From IMG/VR virus record IMGVR_UViG_3300032360_000046, positions 1 to 25,577 of that record: a DNA stretch of 25,577 bases; one strand, written 5' to 3'. The notes beneath the pieces are model-generated. The model was not told where the DNA came from. It saw only the letters and a list, made by a program, of their open reading frames with translations, and ran no database searches. Both the position numbers and the translations under genes were made by a program. Of this stretch, positions 9,337-16,793 are shown in pieces (positions within the stretch are counted from its first letter, which is position 1; the number at the start of each line of letters is the position of its first letter). This DNA is from a virus.

Positions 9337-11002
9337 TCCAGTATTTTCCTTCTTTTTTTAAGTTAACTTCTTTGATGTTGCTGAAAATGCCTTCATTATT
9401 AATCAAGTCCACAGCATCATCTATATTTCTAGGAGGCACTTTCCCCATTTGCCCCCACCTTCTTTCTTTTGCCATGGAATCCCATTTTTCTCTCGCTATG
9501 TCACCAGCCTTACCATACATCCCAATCATGAGCGCGGTTGACTGTGGCCAATACACACCTTTGCAATTGAATTCCACGCTTAAATATTCATTGCCTTTCT
9601 TTGATGTTTTTTTCTTGGCAGTTACCGAAGCGACTTGTTCTGTCCGATAGATAGGTTGTTCGGAATCCGGGACTTCATCAGAAAGAACGTAGCCAGTGGC
9701 AGCTTCTGTTGTTTCGGCAGCTTCTTTCTCTTCTTGACCATCTCCTGGTAAAGCTAATTCCAGGGTTGGCTGCGGCTTTAAAGCATTGCACTCAATACAT
9801 TGGTCATATGTATAATCATTTACGGCAAAACATTCATCGCAGATCCAGATCATGTCTTCTTCTTCATCAGCCGGACTTAATCGACTTGGCTTGGCAATAT
9901 CAATGCATCCATGCCGCTGCATATTGCCGCCGTAATCCAGGAGCAAGCAATCTGTTTTATCTCCCCAGGTACGCATGCCTCTACCACAGATCTGGACATA
10001 CAGACCCAGTGATTTGGTTGGCCGAAGAAGGGCTATGCAGTCGGTTCTGGGTGCATCCCATCCCTCTGTTAATACAGCAACATTGCAGAGCGCATTGATC
10101 TCCCCGTTCTCAAATTGATTTAGAATAATTTCTCTGTCAGAAGTGGGGGTTTCTCCTGTGATAAATCTTGCTTTAATGCCGGTAGATCTAAGCGCCATGC
10201 ACATTTTTTGGGCATGCAAAATGCTGACGCAAAAAAAGACAGTGCTGGTTCTCCCCTTATAGAAAGCTTTCTCAAGCCAATCATCAATAATTGCCCTGAT
10301 TGTGCTATCGACCATGGCTAAAATTTCCAGGTCCGACTCTCGATAGTCTCCGCCTTTAAACTTAAGCCTCGCTTTGCTGGCATCGATGATGGCTTCTTTA
10401 GCAACTGCAAAAGCAGAAAGCCTGCATAAATATTGCTGTTTAATAAGTTCAGGTATCGATACAGAGTGAGAGACCCCGCCAAAAAAATCAGCTTTAGTAC
10501 CGTATATATATCCTTGCCCCATCCTGTATGGGGTAGCGGTAACGCCAATTACTTTAGGGGATCCAATCTCTTCAAAGTGATTTATGATTTTTCTATAGCG
10601 ACTATTATGATCGAGGCTAACATGGTGGGCCTCATCAATAATGATGTAGTCTACGGGTAAAGACTTGTAAAGCCTGGTTTGTGATGCCAACGTATCTCGA
10701 CTGGCAATGATGATAGAGGCAGTGCTGTTGAATTGTTTAAGATTGGCAGACAATATGCCGCATGGTGCATTTGGCCAAACATTTAAAATCTTTTCTTTCG
10801 CCTGACTTATTAATTCTTGACGATGCGCAATAATTAAGAATCTTTGTGATGGATCCTGCTTGTAAAGTGTCTTTATTAGGTGAGCAAATACAATTGTTTT
10901 CCCAGACCCAGTCGGTAACACTATGAGAGGGTGTGTGATTTTTGTCTTTAGCCAACCAAGAGTGTCATCTAAAGAACTTTGCTGATAGGTTCTGAGTTCC
11001 AT
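9314..11002 (-). CDS. DEAD/DEAH-box superfamily 2 helicase with zinc ribbon
   Basis: A 562-aa protein with a full SF2 motif set: RTYQQ near the N-terminus (Q-tip-like), PTGSGKT (30-36, Walker A), DEAH (123-126), TATPYR (155-160) and QICGRGMR (337-344, motif VI). A zinc ribbon follows with Cys388, Cys391, Cys402 and Cys405. The C-terminal portion (about 455-562) looks like a small beta-rich accessory or OB-type domain. It resembles phage helicases of the UvsW/RecG-like replication-restart group, which remodel forks or D-loops. The upstream gene's stop directly abuts its ATG with no spacing, and the nuclease gene starts within its 3' end, so it sits in the middle of a leftward operon. Family assignment is secure; the exact substrate is unknown. 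Confidence 0.9.
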   Translation of the reverse strand: MELRTYQQSSLDDTLGWLKTKITHPLIVLPTGSGKTIVFAHLIKTLYKQDPSQRFLIIAHRQELISQAKEKILNVWPNAPCGILSANLKQFNSTASIIIASRDTLASQTRLYKSLPVDYIIIDEAHHVSLDHNSRYRKIINHFEEIGSPKVIGVTATPYRMGQGYIYGTKADFFGGVSHSVSIPELIKQQYLCRLSAFAVAKEAIIDASKARLKFKGGDYRESDLEILAMVDSTIRAIIDDWLEKAFYKGRTSTVFFCVSILHAQKMCMALRSTGIKARFITGETPTSDREIILNQFENGEINALCNVAVLTEGWDAPRTDCIALLRPTKSLGLYVQICGRGMRTWGDKTDCLLLDYGGNMQRHGCIDIAKPSRLSPADEEEDMIWICDECFAVNDYTYDQCIECNALKPQPTLELALPGDGQEEKEAAETTEAATGYVLSDEVPDSEQPIYRTEQVASVTAKKKTSKKGNEYLSVEFNCKGVYWPQSTALMIGMYGKAGDIAREKWDSMAKERRWGQMGKVPPRNIDDAVDLINNEGIFSNIKEVNLKKEGKYWNVVGVNF

Positions 11003-11275
11003 TTAATGAACAGGTTCTTCTCGTTCACCTTCAGGCATATCAACAAGATTGAGTGTGACAGTGTTCTTAATCTCTTGAATTGAATCGTCAACAGTCCCTA
11101 TGTCTGCATAAGTGTATGCATATATCAGAGCAAACGTACACATAACTTCAGTGATTGCTTCTAAGTTATAATTATATTTACGCAGATCTTGAATCCATAC
11201 TTTTAATTCTTCAAATATTTGTGCCATCTCTTCATTGCTGAAATTAATGTGTATCTCTTCAATTCTATCATCCAA
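11003..11275 (-). CDS. Small acidic phage protein, unknown function
   Basis: A 90-aa acidic protein, predicted mostly helical, with an aromatic/Ala-rich segment (FALIYAYTYADIG, about 48-60) that is too short and polar to call a membrane helix confidently. It is joined to the helicase gene with no intergenic base. There is no recognisable domain. Its position in an unbroken leftward operon with replication genes supports it being real, possibly as an accessory or host-takeover protein. Confidence 0.6.
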   Translation of the reverse strand: MDDRIEEIHINFSNEEMAQIFEELKVWIQDLRKYNYNLEAITEVMCTFALIYAYTYADIGTVDDSIQEIKNTVTLNLVDMPEGEREEPVH

Positions 11276-11286
11276 AAAATTTCTCC

Positions 11287-11568
11287 TTACTTTAGCTGGC
11301 CTTTCATGTGTAACCGTTGTTCTTCTTCAACCAACTCGTTTACGTCGCGCCATCGTGCGAGGAAATCAGTTATATCTTTCGGTTCCAAATGTTCTAATTG
11401 GATATCAGGATCTTCTACTCCATTCAATTCATTGATAGCATATTGCAATACATACCAGATTAATGATTCGTCATCTTCATTTAAGAATAATTCGCCATCA
11501 ACATCGCCACCCCATACCCAGGTCATGCTGCTGTCATACTGCTTTTTTGTTTTATCGGGCCATTCCAT
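11287..11568 (-). CDS. Small acidic phage protein, unknown function
   Basis: A 93-aa protein rich in Asp/Glu and Trp (for example MTWVWGGDVDGELFLNEDDE at 15-34) with a basic C-terminal tail. It has no known motif. It lies between two other short leftward genes with gaps of under 12 bases, which is typical of phage early operons. Real by context; function not assignable. Confidence 0.58.
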   Translation of the reverse strand: MEWPDKTKKQYDSSMTWVWGGDVDGELFLNEDDESLIWYVLQYAINELNGVEDPDIQLEHLEPKDITDFLARWRDVNELVEEEQRLHMKGQLK

Positions 11569-11574
11569 GACAGA

Positions 11575-11820
11575 TCATTCCTTTGTTGTATTTTGAACGT
11601 AACCCCAAGTATCTCTGTCAAAGGTTAATCCCAATAGCTCCGTCAGTTTCCATTTTAATTCTTCTAAATTCTTCACATCAGAGAGCCAGAGATCGTTTGT
11701 TTCCTGGGCGGTATCTATAGTTCGTTTTAATTTGTTTGCCGCTGCTATAAATTCATGAAACTCTTTTTTTGAAATCTCAATTTTTACATTTTCATTTTTA
11801 AAATGTTTGATCGTTGTCAT
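11575..11820 (-). CDS. Small phage protein, unknown function
   Basis: An 81-aa, probably helical protein (many Lys/Glu/Leu with a LEELKWKLTELLGL stretch). The ATG at 11820 is preceded, on the coding strand, by a purine-rich GGAGAGGGGAAG sequence that is a good ribosome-binding site. No family recognised. It shares the operon with the replication genes. Confidence 0.58.
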   Translation of the reverse strand: MTTIKHFKNENVKIEISKKEFHEFIAAANKLKRTIDTAQETNDLWLSDVKNLEELKWKLTELLGLTFDRDTWGYVQNTTKE

Positions 11821-11838
11821 CTTCCCCTCTCCTTTGCT

Positions 11839-12030
11839 TTAGATTTCTATGTGCCTCACGATGGGTTCAACATGATAGAAGCAGATGGTTCCATTGTTGT
11901 TTATCTGGACCTCCAACAAGTCACCATCCTTCCATTCATGGATATAGAAATCATTATTCAGGACAATTCGTTTATCAAACACTCCGTTATCGTCGCTTCT
12001 TGTTTCTACAGTCGCATGAAAAGTAGTCAT
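11839..12030 (-). CDS. Small beta-rich phage protein, unknown function
   Basis: A 63-aa protein with alternating hydrophobic residues (RIVLNNDFYIHEW, LLEVQINNNGTICFYHVEPI) that suggest a small all-beta fold. Its ATG overlaps the stop of the preceding gene (TAATG), implying coupled translation. No family recognised. Confidence 0.55.
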   Translation of the reverse strand: MTTFHATVETRSDDNGVFDKRIVLNNDFYIHEWKDGDLLEVQINNNGTICFYHVEPIVRHIEI

Positions 12031-12254
12031 TATTTGGTTCTCCAGACTCTATACCGGACACCCGTAGGTGTTTTGGTTTGTCTCTGTAGGGAAGTCTCCC
12101 CTCTTGCGTAAAACATCGCTCTAACAGCATTCACAGTTTTCACATCTGGAACCTCGATGCTATCTCCAACTTCCATCTGCTTAACCAGCTTCCCTATCTC
12201 ACTGCGAGGGCCAGTTTTTGTGGGAGGAATCTTTATATTTTTTTCAATCTTCAT
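12030..12254 (-). CDS. Small phage protein with VGDS motif (DUF7303-like), possible DNA-binding accessory
   Basis: A 74-aa basic protein with a central MEVGDSIEVP (27-36) and a C-terminal RYRVWR, a layout I associate with a widespread family of roughly 75-aa phage proteins (DUF7303-like). It is related in pattern to the gene at 14100-14333 on the other strand, which has LDVGDSFTIS at the same place. It lies 4 bases from the ssDNA-binding protein gene, suggesting it works with replication proteins. Molecular function is not known. Confidence 0.6.
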   Translation of the reverse strand: MKIEKNIKIPPTKTGPRSEIGKLVKQMEVGDSIEVPDVKTVNAVRAMFYARGETSLQRQTKTPTGVRYRVWRTK

Positions 12255-12258
12255 AGCG

Positions 12259-12774
12259 TTATGTTGTCCATTGGCCGGTGACAGGTGGTGGTGGTGCTAC
12301 CACTGGTGCAGGAACTGGAACTGGAACTGGTGCCGCAACTGGTGCAACCGGTGCTTGTGCCTGGGCCATGCTCTTTGCTTCCTTGAAAGAGGTAATCTGA
12401 GTCTTATCTGCGTACTCGCCAACACCTTCTTCAATCCTAGTTGTAACATTGAGCGGACGATTCATGGCTGAGTTTACCAGGGCAGCACCAAGAGGTTGGT
12501 TAACATCAATACCGGCAACTGAGATGAAGCTTTTCAATCTCGCCATTCCCACTGTAGAACTACCTGTCAAGGTAAAATTTTCCCAGATGCGTTGATTAAC
12601 ATGCGTGGGTCCAAGAACCTTGAATTCAAAATGAAGATAAGTATTACCTGCTGCAGATACCTCTTCCTTATAGCTCCAAGCTTCAACCGTGTATTCACCT
12701 GGTGGTAGTGCGGCATTGTCCATACCAGAATCTATTTCAACGCCTGACCAATCAACTTGATCTAATATTCCCAT
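12259..12774 (-). CDS. DUF669-type single-stranded DNA-binding protein
   Basis: A 171-aa protein with a beta-rich core (LPPGEYTVEAW at 23-33, YLHFEFKVLGP, RIWENFTL, then ...ITSFKEAKS) followed by a low-complexity Ala/Pro/Val tail (about 137-163). This matches DUF669 phage proteins, which occur beside AAA_24 ATPases and recombination nucleases and are thought to act as an OB-fold SSB. The tail is encoded by imperfect GGTGCA/GGAACT-type repeats on the + strand, prone to slippage. The usual acidic C-terminal tip of cellular SSB is missing; it ends GQWTT. It follows the ATPase gene by 10 bases. Good family call; ssDNA binding itself is inferred. Confidence 0.78.
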   Translation of the reverse strand: MGILDQVDWSGVEIDSGMDNAALPPGEYTVEAWSYKEEVSAAGNTYLHFEFKVLGPTHVNQRIWENFTLTGSSTVGMARLKSFISVAGIDVNQPLGAALVNSAMNRPLNVTTRIEEGVGEYADKTQITSFKEAKSMAQAQAPVAPVAAPVPVPVPAPVVAPPPPVTGQWTT

Positions 12775-12784
12775 GGGGAACTCC

Positions 12785-13561
12785 TTATTTATTTGTTTTT
12801 GTTGATGGTACTGCTAATGCAGCTGTGTAATGTTGAGCAAAACTGTCCCAGCTTAAATCGATCTTAGCTGGTAGGTTCACTCGTGATTTGGCATCGTGTG
12901 CGGCAGCAAACTTTGTAAACAAAGATCGATTGCCCCAACTGATACCGCGTGTTTTGCCGCCTTCTTTGACCGTACTGGTCTCGTAATTAGCAAATAGATT
13001 AAAATCTACCCAGTCCTTAATTAATGCGTTCACAGTCTTTTGACAACGCATCTCCCAACGATCATAAGAATCATGACCAGGGTCATTGAAAGGGCGGATG
13101 TGTACATGGCTCAACAGAATGATGTTCATGTTCTTCTGCGTGTACAGATATGAAAGAGCCTCGATTAGCTTAACCCAGCATTCCCTGACAGCCGTAAACC
13201 CTTTTCCATAGCCTGGAGTTTCAATGCTTTCCCAATTATTTTTTTCACAGACCCGTGCTTCTGCCAGCAAACAAGCTGCATCAGTGGTATCTAATACGAG
13301 AGTGCGAAAGGTATGATCTTCAGTTGCCAAGGTAGTAATCTGAGCAATGATGTCATTCCATTGATCGGCCTTTGGAAACCTCGGCACATCCTTGATGTAG
13401 TTCAATCCATCTTCTGCCTGAATAAAGATGGGACTGGGCGCACCTGCACCAAAGGTGCTCTTGCCAATGCCGTCTGTTCCCTGAATATTCATTCTAACAG
13501 GACGGATCTCATTGTCCGGGACATCTTCTGGTTCTGTTTTTACTTGCGCTAATAATGTCAT
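12785..13561 (-). CDS. AAA_24 / Sak4-like RecA-fold ATPase (single-strand annealing recombinase)
   Basis: A 258-aa P-loop ATPase. Walker A is GTDGIGKST (28-36), Walker B is TLVLDTTD (87-94, Asp91), and a sensor-like ILLSHVHIRPF follows at 148-158, all in the order found in AAA_24/Sak4-type phage ATPases (RecA core without the RecA N- and C-domains). Such proteins support annealing or strand exchange with a phage SSB. The ATG overlaps the previous stop as ATGA, and the DUF669 SSB follows directly, the standard partnership. Confidence 0.85.
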   Translation of the reverse strand: MTLLAQVKTEPEDVPDNEIRPVRMNIQGTDGIGKSTFGAGAPSPIFIQAEDGLNYIKDVPRFPKADQWNDIIAQITTLATEDHTFRTLVLDTTDAACLLAEARVCEKNNWESIETPGYGKGFTAVRECWVKLIEALSYLYTQKNMNIILLSHVHIRPFNDPGHDSYDRWEMRCQKTVNALIKDWVDFNLFANYETSTVKEGGKTRGISWGNRSLFTKFAAAHDAKSRVNLPAKIDLSWDSFAQHYTAALAVPSTKTNK

Positions 13562-13968
13562 GCTGACTCCTTCTCTTTAATTGCTTTGATCCGAGGGTCC
13601 CCAAACTTCGTAGACATGGCGGCATGGATCTTGGGTATGATCGGATGCCCTGGATGGTCAAGGCAAAAAGACTTGAACTGCGTCAGGTTTACTTTGATTT
13701 CCAGTTTATGACTAACAAAGGGGATGTATTCCTTTTGCGTTTCTAACGCACCCTGCAAAAGACCCTGGTCCCATAGGTAGGACCGCTTGATCTCGAAGGT
13801 AACACCGTTGTCGGTGCGTTCCCCTCCCTGGTTTAGAATGGGCGCGATTGCGTCCCTTGCGGTTTTTGTCTCTAGTACTTCTCTTTCCAGCTTCTTTATC
13901 TTATGATCAATCTCCGTCCTTCTTTTTCTTTCAGCGACCAATACACTTACGATCTCATCGTATTCCAT
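13558..13968 (-). CDS. Phage protein at head of replication operon, unknown function
   Basis: A 136-aa protein. The N-terminal third (1-45) is a charged helix with coiled-coil character (AERKRRTEIDHKIKKLEREV); the rest is mixed, with two conserved-looking stretches, FEIKRSYLWDQG (58-69) and PFVSHKLEIKVNLTQFKSF (83-101). A coding-strand GGAGAGGAGAAG sequence just upstream of the ATG is a strong ribosome-binding site. It is the first gene of the leftward operon and is ATGA-coupled to the ATPase. I do not recognise a family; a recombination accessory role is only suggested by position. Confidence 0.65.
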   Translation of the reverse strand: MEYDEIVSVLVAERKRRTEIDHKIKKLEREVLETKTARDAIAPILNQGGERTDNGVTFEIKRSYLWDQGLLQGALETQKEYIPFVSHKLEIKVNLTQFKSFCLDHPGHPIIPKIHAAMSTKFGDPRIKAIKEKESA

Positions 13969-14099
13969 ATCTCACTTCTCCTCTCCATTCATTCCTCACT
14001 TTGGCATAGCCACCAGCTAATTGCAACCCTTTTTATCTAGGTTGTTATCTTTTTTTATTTAGCGTAGGATAGAGGCAATAAAACCAGGAGGAGATCCAG
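13969..14099. promoter_or_regulatory. Divergent intergenic region with candidate rightward promoter
   Basis: This 131-base gap separates the leftward and rightward replication genes, so promoters in both directions are expected. On the + strand, TTGTTA (14042-14047), a 17-base spacer and TAGGAT (14065-14070) make a weak sigma70-like match, 30 bases before the TTG start. AGGAGGAG at about 14087-14094 is a strong ribosome-binding site. I could not find a convincing leftward -35/-10 pair. A T-rich run (14048-14060) lies between. Confidence 0.35.
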
Positions 14100-14333
14100 T
14101 TGGATATTGTAATTGAAAAAGGCGTTAGTCTAGGGCCAAAAACCAGAGGCCCAGGGAAGTGGCAAAGGATCCTGCTTAAGCTTGATGTCGGTGATTCATT
14201 CACCATTAGTGAGGTAAACGATCCCAAGCTACAGCAACTTCGATCAATCAGGCAGGCAGCTAAGTCACTCAACATGGCTATTGAATCTGCTTTGGATGAT
14301 GAACGAACGAGGCGCATTGAAAGAACAGGATAG
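14100..14333 (+). CDS. Small phage protein with VGDS motif (DUF7303-like)
   Basis: A 77-aa protein. The TTG start at 14100 is chosen because AGGAGG lies at ideal distance and no ATG is better placed. Centre LDVGDSFTIS (28-37) parallels MEVGDSIEVP of the gene at 12030-12254, and both have a basic N-terminal half with a TGP/RGP turn. The C-terminal half is helical and charged. The gene is 3 bases upstream of the primase-helicase gene and likely co-transcribed with it. Function unknown; a replication accessory is plausible from both copies' locations. Confidence 0.65.
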   Translation: MDIVIEKGVSLGPKTRGPGKWQRILLKLDVGDSFTISEVNDPKLQQLRSIRQAAKSLNMAIESALDDERTRRIERTG

Positions 14334-14336
14334 CGC

Positions 14337-16382
14337 ATGCATTTTTTCCAGGAAAATTTCAACGGAGAAAACATTACTCCTGGTGATAAAGGGGATTTTT
14401 TGCATGAGATGTGGGAGCACGGTCTTCATCTGATACCTTGTGGATCTCCCCTCGAAGTAGTCCCTAAATATTTTAGGACCCGACATCCTTTCGATACCGA
14501 TGACGTACTAAAAGCTAAGTGGGCAAAAACGCCCAGGGTTAAGTGGACCCATTATCAAAAGATCCAGCCGAGTGAAAAAGAAATTAACCAGTGGCATGAA
14601 CAATACCCTGATGCTAACTGGGCAGCAATCACCGGCATCAGCTTTGTTGTTGTCGATGCAGACAGCGATGAGGCCGTTACCTGGGTTGAGTCTGGTGCGA
14701 TCACGCGTACACCACTGGTTCAGAAAACTCCCCGCGGCGGCACACATTTCTTTTACGCAACAGGTCATGATGATATCCGTAACTCTGTGGGCAAGAACAA
14801 GATTGATGTGCGTGGAGATGGTGGCTACGTCATGGTTGTGCCCAGTGGGGGGTATAGCCTGAAGTGTGAGCCAAACTATGGTGTTAGCTCTGTCAGTGAC
14901 CTTCCCCTCCTGTCCAGTGTAGACCTGGAGCATATCCATGGCTTCAATGCTGTGGATCCCAACACCGGAGAAGTGGTCAGCATTCGCAACAAGCTCACCG
15001 AAGAACCCAAGGTTGAAGGCAACCGTAATGACACGCTGGCTAGACTGGTAGGCAAGTGGATCAAGGAAGGGTGGGGACTCAGAGAAGTTCTCATTAAATC
15101 CCAGGACTGGAATCAAACCTGCTTCCCGCCAATGGATATGGTAGAGGCTACCAGAACTGTGCTCTCTATTGCCCAAGGACACCTCAAGCGTAATCCAGAC
15201 ATGGCTGAGAGTGGTATCAATCAATGGCACACCTCGACATGGGAGACCGGGATCAGTGAGGATCTCAAAGAGATACAATCCCAGGAAGACCCTATTGATA
15301 CCCCTGAAAAACCAGACGTTAGCCCCCTTGGTTTAGTCCCTTTCAACGCGCCTCAATGGCAAGAGATGGAAGACGACACCATCGAGCAGTACTGGGGTGA
15401 TAAGTTTATTTTTGAAAACAGTCGAGTGCTCCTGCTTGGCAAGCCAAAGATCGGTAAGAGTAACTGGTTGGGTGGCTTCGCTTCAGGTGCAACTACCGGC
15501 ACTGATTTCATGGGCCGACCTTTTAATAAGCCACTCAAAGTAATGTGGCTCCAGGCTGAGATCATCGCAGAATTCTTGAAGCAGCGAGTCGAGATGTACT
15601 ACCAGAGATTCTCAACAAACGATGACCTCCGGCAGATCGGTTTCAGTAACCTTATTATATCTGGGCGGCTGCGTAAAAATTTAATGAAGGATGCAGACAT
15701 CCAGGCTATCAGTGATGAGATTGCTTTTCATCAGCCAGACATCCTGATGATTGACCCCATTATTAATTTCTTCGACGGTGAAGAGAACAGCAACACAGAA
15801 ATCAGGAAGCTCCTGGACCGGATCGATATGCTGATAGAGATGCACAAGTGCGCTGTCGTACTCGCACATCATACCGGTAAAGAGAGAGTCGATGACAGAT
15901 CATTCCTGTCAGCACGAGGCGGCAGCGTGTTCGCCGGTTGGTTCGACAGTGGCATCAAACTGATGGGCGAAAAGCCTAATATTAATTTGTTCTATGAAGC
16001 GCGTAATGCAGCAGACCCACAAGAACACCTCGCGTTCTTTGATTTCGATGACGGCCTGTGGCAGGTGAGTGACTTTACTAAGATCCAGAAGAAGAGCGAT
16101 GATGAAATCTCAGAAGATGAGGTTGGGATAGCCGGTATCGTTATGAAAGCAATGAAGGAAAACGAATTCTATAAGCGATCAGACCTGGAATTCCTAGCTA
16201 AGACCGCACTCAAGCAGCACAAAAAAGCGAATGGGAACCGCGCTTGTAAGAAAGCAGTTGGATATGTACAGAAACATTTGGGTCACATCGTGCATACCCA
16301 TGCGGAACCGGGCATGGCAATGTGGCATTATCTGGGTAGCAGTACAGCAGCGAAACCTTGGGAGGTACAGAATGAGAAATGA
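14337..16382 (+). CDS. Bifunctional primase-polymerase / RepA-like (AAA_25) helicase
   Basis: A 681-aa fusion. The N-terminal half is a prim-pol domain of the archaeo-eukaryotic primase type: VVDADSD (105-111, metal-binding Asp107/Asp109), PRGGTHFFY (132-140, His137) and DVRGDGGYVMVVPSGGY (157-173). Residues about 225-285 look like a helical linker. The C-terminal half is a RecA-fold helicase: GKPKIGKS (368-375, Walker A), ILMIDP (469-474, Walker B) and AHHTGK (510-515), as in RepA/AAA_25 hexameric helicases. After about 585 a small helical tail follows. It would unwind and prime phage DNA. No stand-alone primase or DNA polymerase is in the window. The start ATG follows an AGGA-type ribosome-binding site by 7-8 bases. 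Confidence 0.88.
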   Translation: MHFFQENFNGENITPGDKGDFLHEMWEHGLHLIPCGSPLEVVPKYFRTRHPFDTDDVLKAKWAKTPRVKWTHYQKIQPSEKEINQWHEQYPDANWAAITGISFVVVDADSDEAVTWVESGAITRTPLVQKTPRGGTHFFYATGHDDIRNSVGKNKIDVRGDGGYVMVVPSGGYSLKCEPNYGVSSVSDLPLLSSVDLEHIHGFNAVDPNTGEVVSIRNKLTEEPKVEGNRNDTLARLVGKWIKEGWGLREVLIKSQDWNQTCFPPMDMVEATRTVLSIAQGHLKRNPDMAESGINQWHTSTWETGISEDLKEIQSQEDPIDTPEKPDVSPLGLVPFNAPQWQEMEDDTIEQYWGDKFIFENSRVLLLGKPKIGKSNWLGGFASGATTGTDFMGRPFNKPLKVMWLQAEIIAEFLKQRVEMYYQRFSTNDDLRQIGFSNLIISGRLRKNLMKDADIQAISDEIAFHQPDILMIDPIINFFDGEENSNTEIRKLLDRIDMLIEMHKCAVVLAHHTGKERVDDRSFLSARGGSVFAGWFDSGIKLMGEKPNINLFYEARNAADPQEHLAFFDFDDGLWQVSDFTKIQKKSDDEISEDEVGIAGIVMKAMKENEFYKRSDLEFLAKTALKQHKKANGNRACKKAVGYVQKHLGHIVHTHAEPGMAMWHYLGSSTAAKPWEVQNEK

Positions 16383-16671
16383 TTCATATTTTAATCTTAC
16401 TTATAAGGCAGTAAACGGTGAAGTGGACATGGATTTTTTTATGAAATCCGACGAGGAGGAACAGGATGAATATTTTGATACCCGGCACAAGAACTGGATT
16501 AAACATCTTCAAAATGCAGGGTTTGAAGATCATCGGGATTACTTCAAATGGAGAAGGCAGATTATCTTTGAGCAAAGAGAGGCAGGGGAAAAATATAAAA
16601 GTATAGCTGAAGATCACAATATAAGTGTATCAAGAGCAGCACAAGTTTATCGACAAGGACGGGGTGGATAA
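16372..16671 (+). CDS. Small protein with C-terminal helix-turn-helix, possible regulator
   Basis: A 99-aa protein. The ATG at 16372 is chosen because GGGAGGT precedes it by six bases; an upstream in-frame ATG at 16231 lies deep inside the helicase gene and is unlikely. The N-terminal part is very acidic (DEEEQDEYFD). Residues about 74-95 (YKSIAEDHNISVSRAAQVYRQ) fit a helix-turn-helix of the sigma-70 region 4 or small-terminase type. It overlaps the helicase gene by 11 bases and precedes the structured leader of the modification cassette, so a role in regulating that cassette is possible but unproven. Confidence 0.62.
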   Translation: MRNDSYFNLTYKAVNGEVDMDFFMKSDEEEQDEYFDTRHKNWIKHLQNAGFEDHRDYFKWRRQIIFEQREAGEKYKSIAEDHNISVSRAAQVYRQGRGG

Positions 16672-16676
16672 AGAAA

Positions 16677-16793
16677 GTACTGCACCAGGCCCGAATAGGT
16701 AACCCAGTGCAGTACAAATACCCAAAGCAATTAAGGTATCGTTAGCAAATAAGGGGGTCTGCTAACAATTAGATAGTAACAAAGGATGGTTAC
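16677..16793 (+). promoter_or_regulatory. Structured 5' leader of the DNA-modification cassette (three inverted repeats)
   Basis: Between the HTH gene and the cassette, three perfect inverted repeats follow one another: GTACTGCAC (16677-16685) with GTGCAGTAC (16707-16715); GTTAGCA (16741-16747) with TGCTAAC (16760-16766); and GTAAC (16776-16780) with GTTAC (16789-16793). The loop of the third holds AAAGGA, the ribosome-binding site, and its stem ends one base before the ATG at 16794. This could be an RNA control element, operator dyads, or a mix. None is followed by a T run, so simple terminators are unlikely. It does not match the preQ1 riboswitch consensus that I know. Confidence 0.5.

Noticed and set aside
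9709-10098. 129-codon open frame on the plus strand
   Set aside because: Antisense to the helicase core motifs; composition looks like a shadow frame.
14508-15278. 256-codon open frame on the minus strand
   Set aside because: It lies wholly antisense to the prim-pol domain, which has clear catalytic motifs; no ribosome-binding site or protein family is seen.
16677-16793. PreQ1 riboswitch in the cassette leader
   Set aside because: The stems are there, but the sequence does not fit the short preQ1-I consensus that I know, so only an unnamed structured leader is reported.
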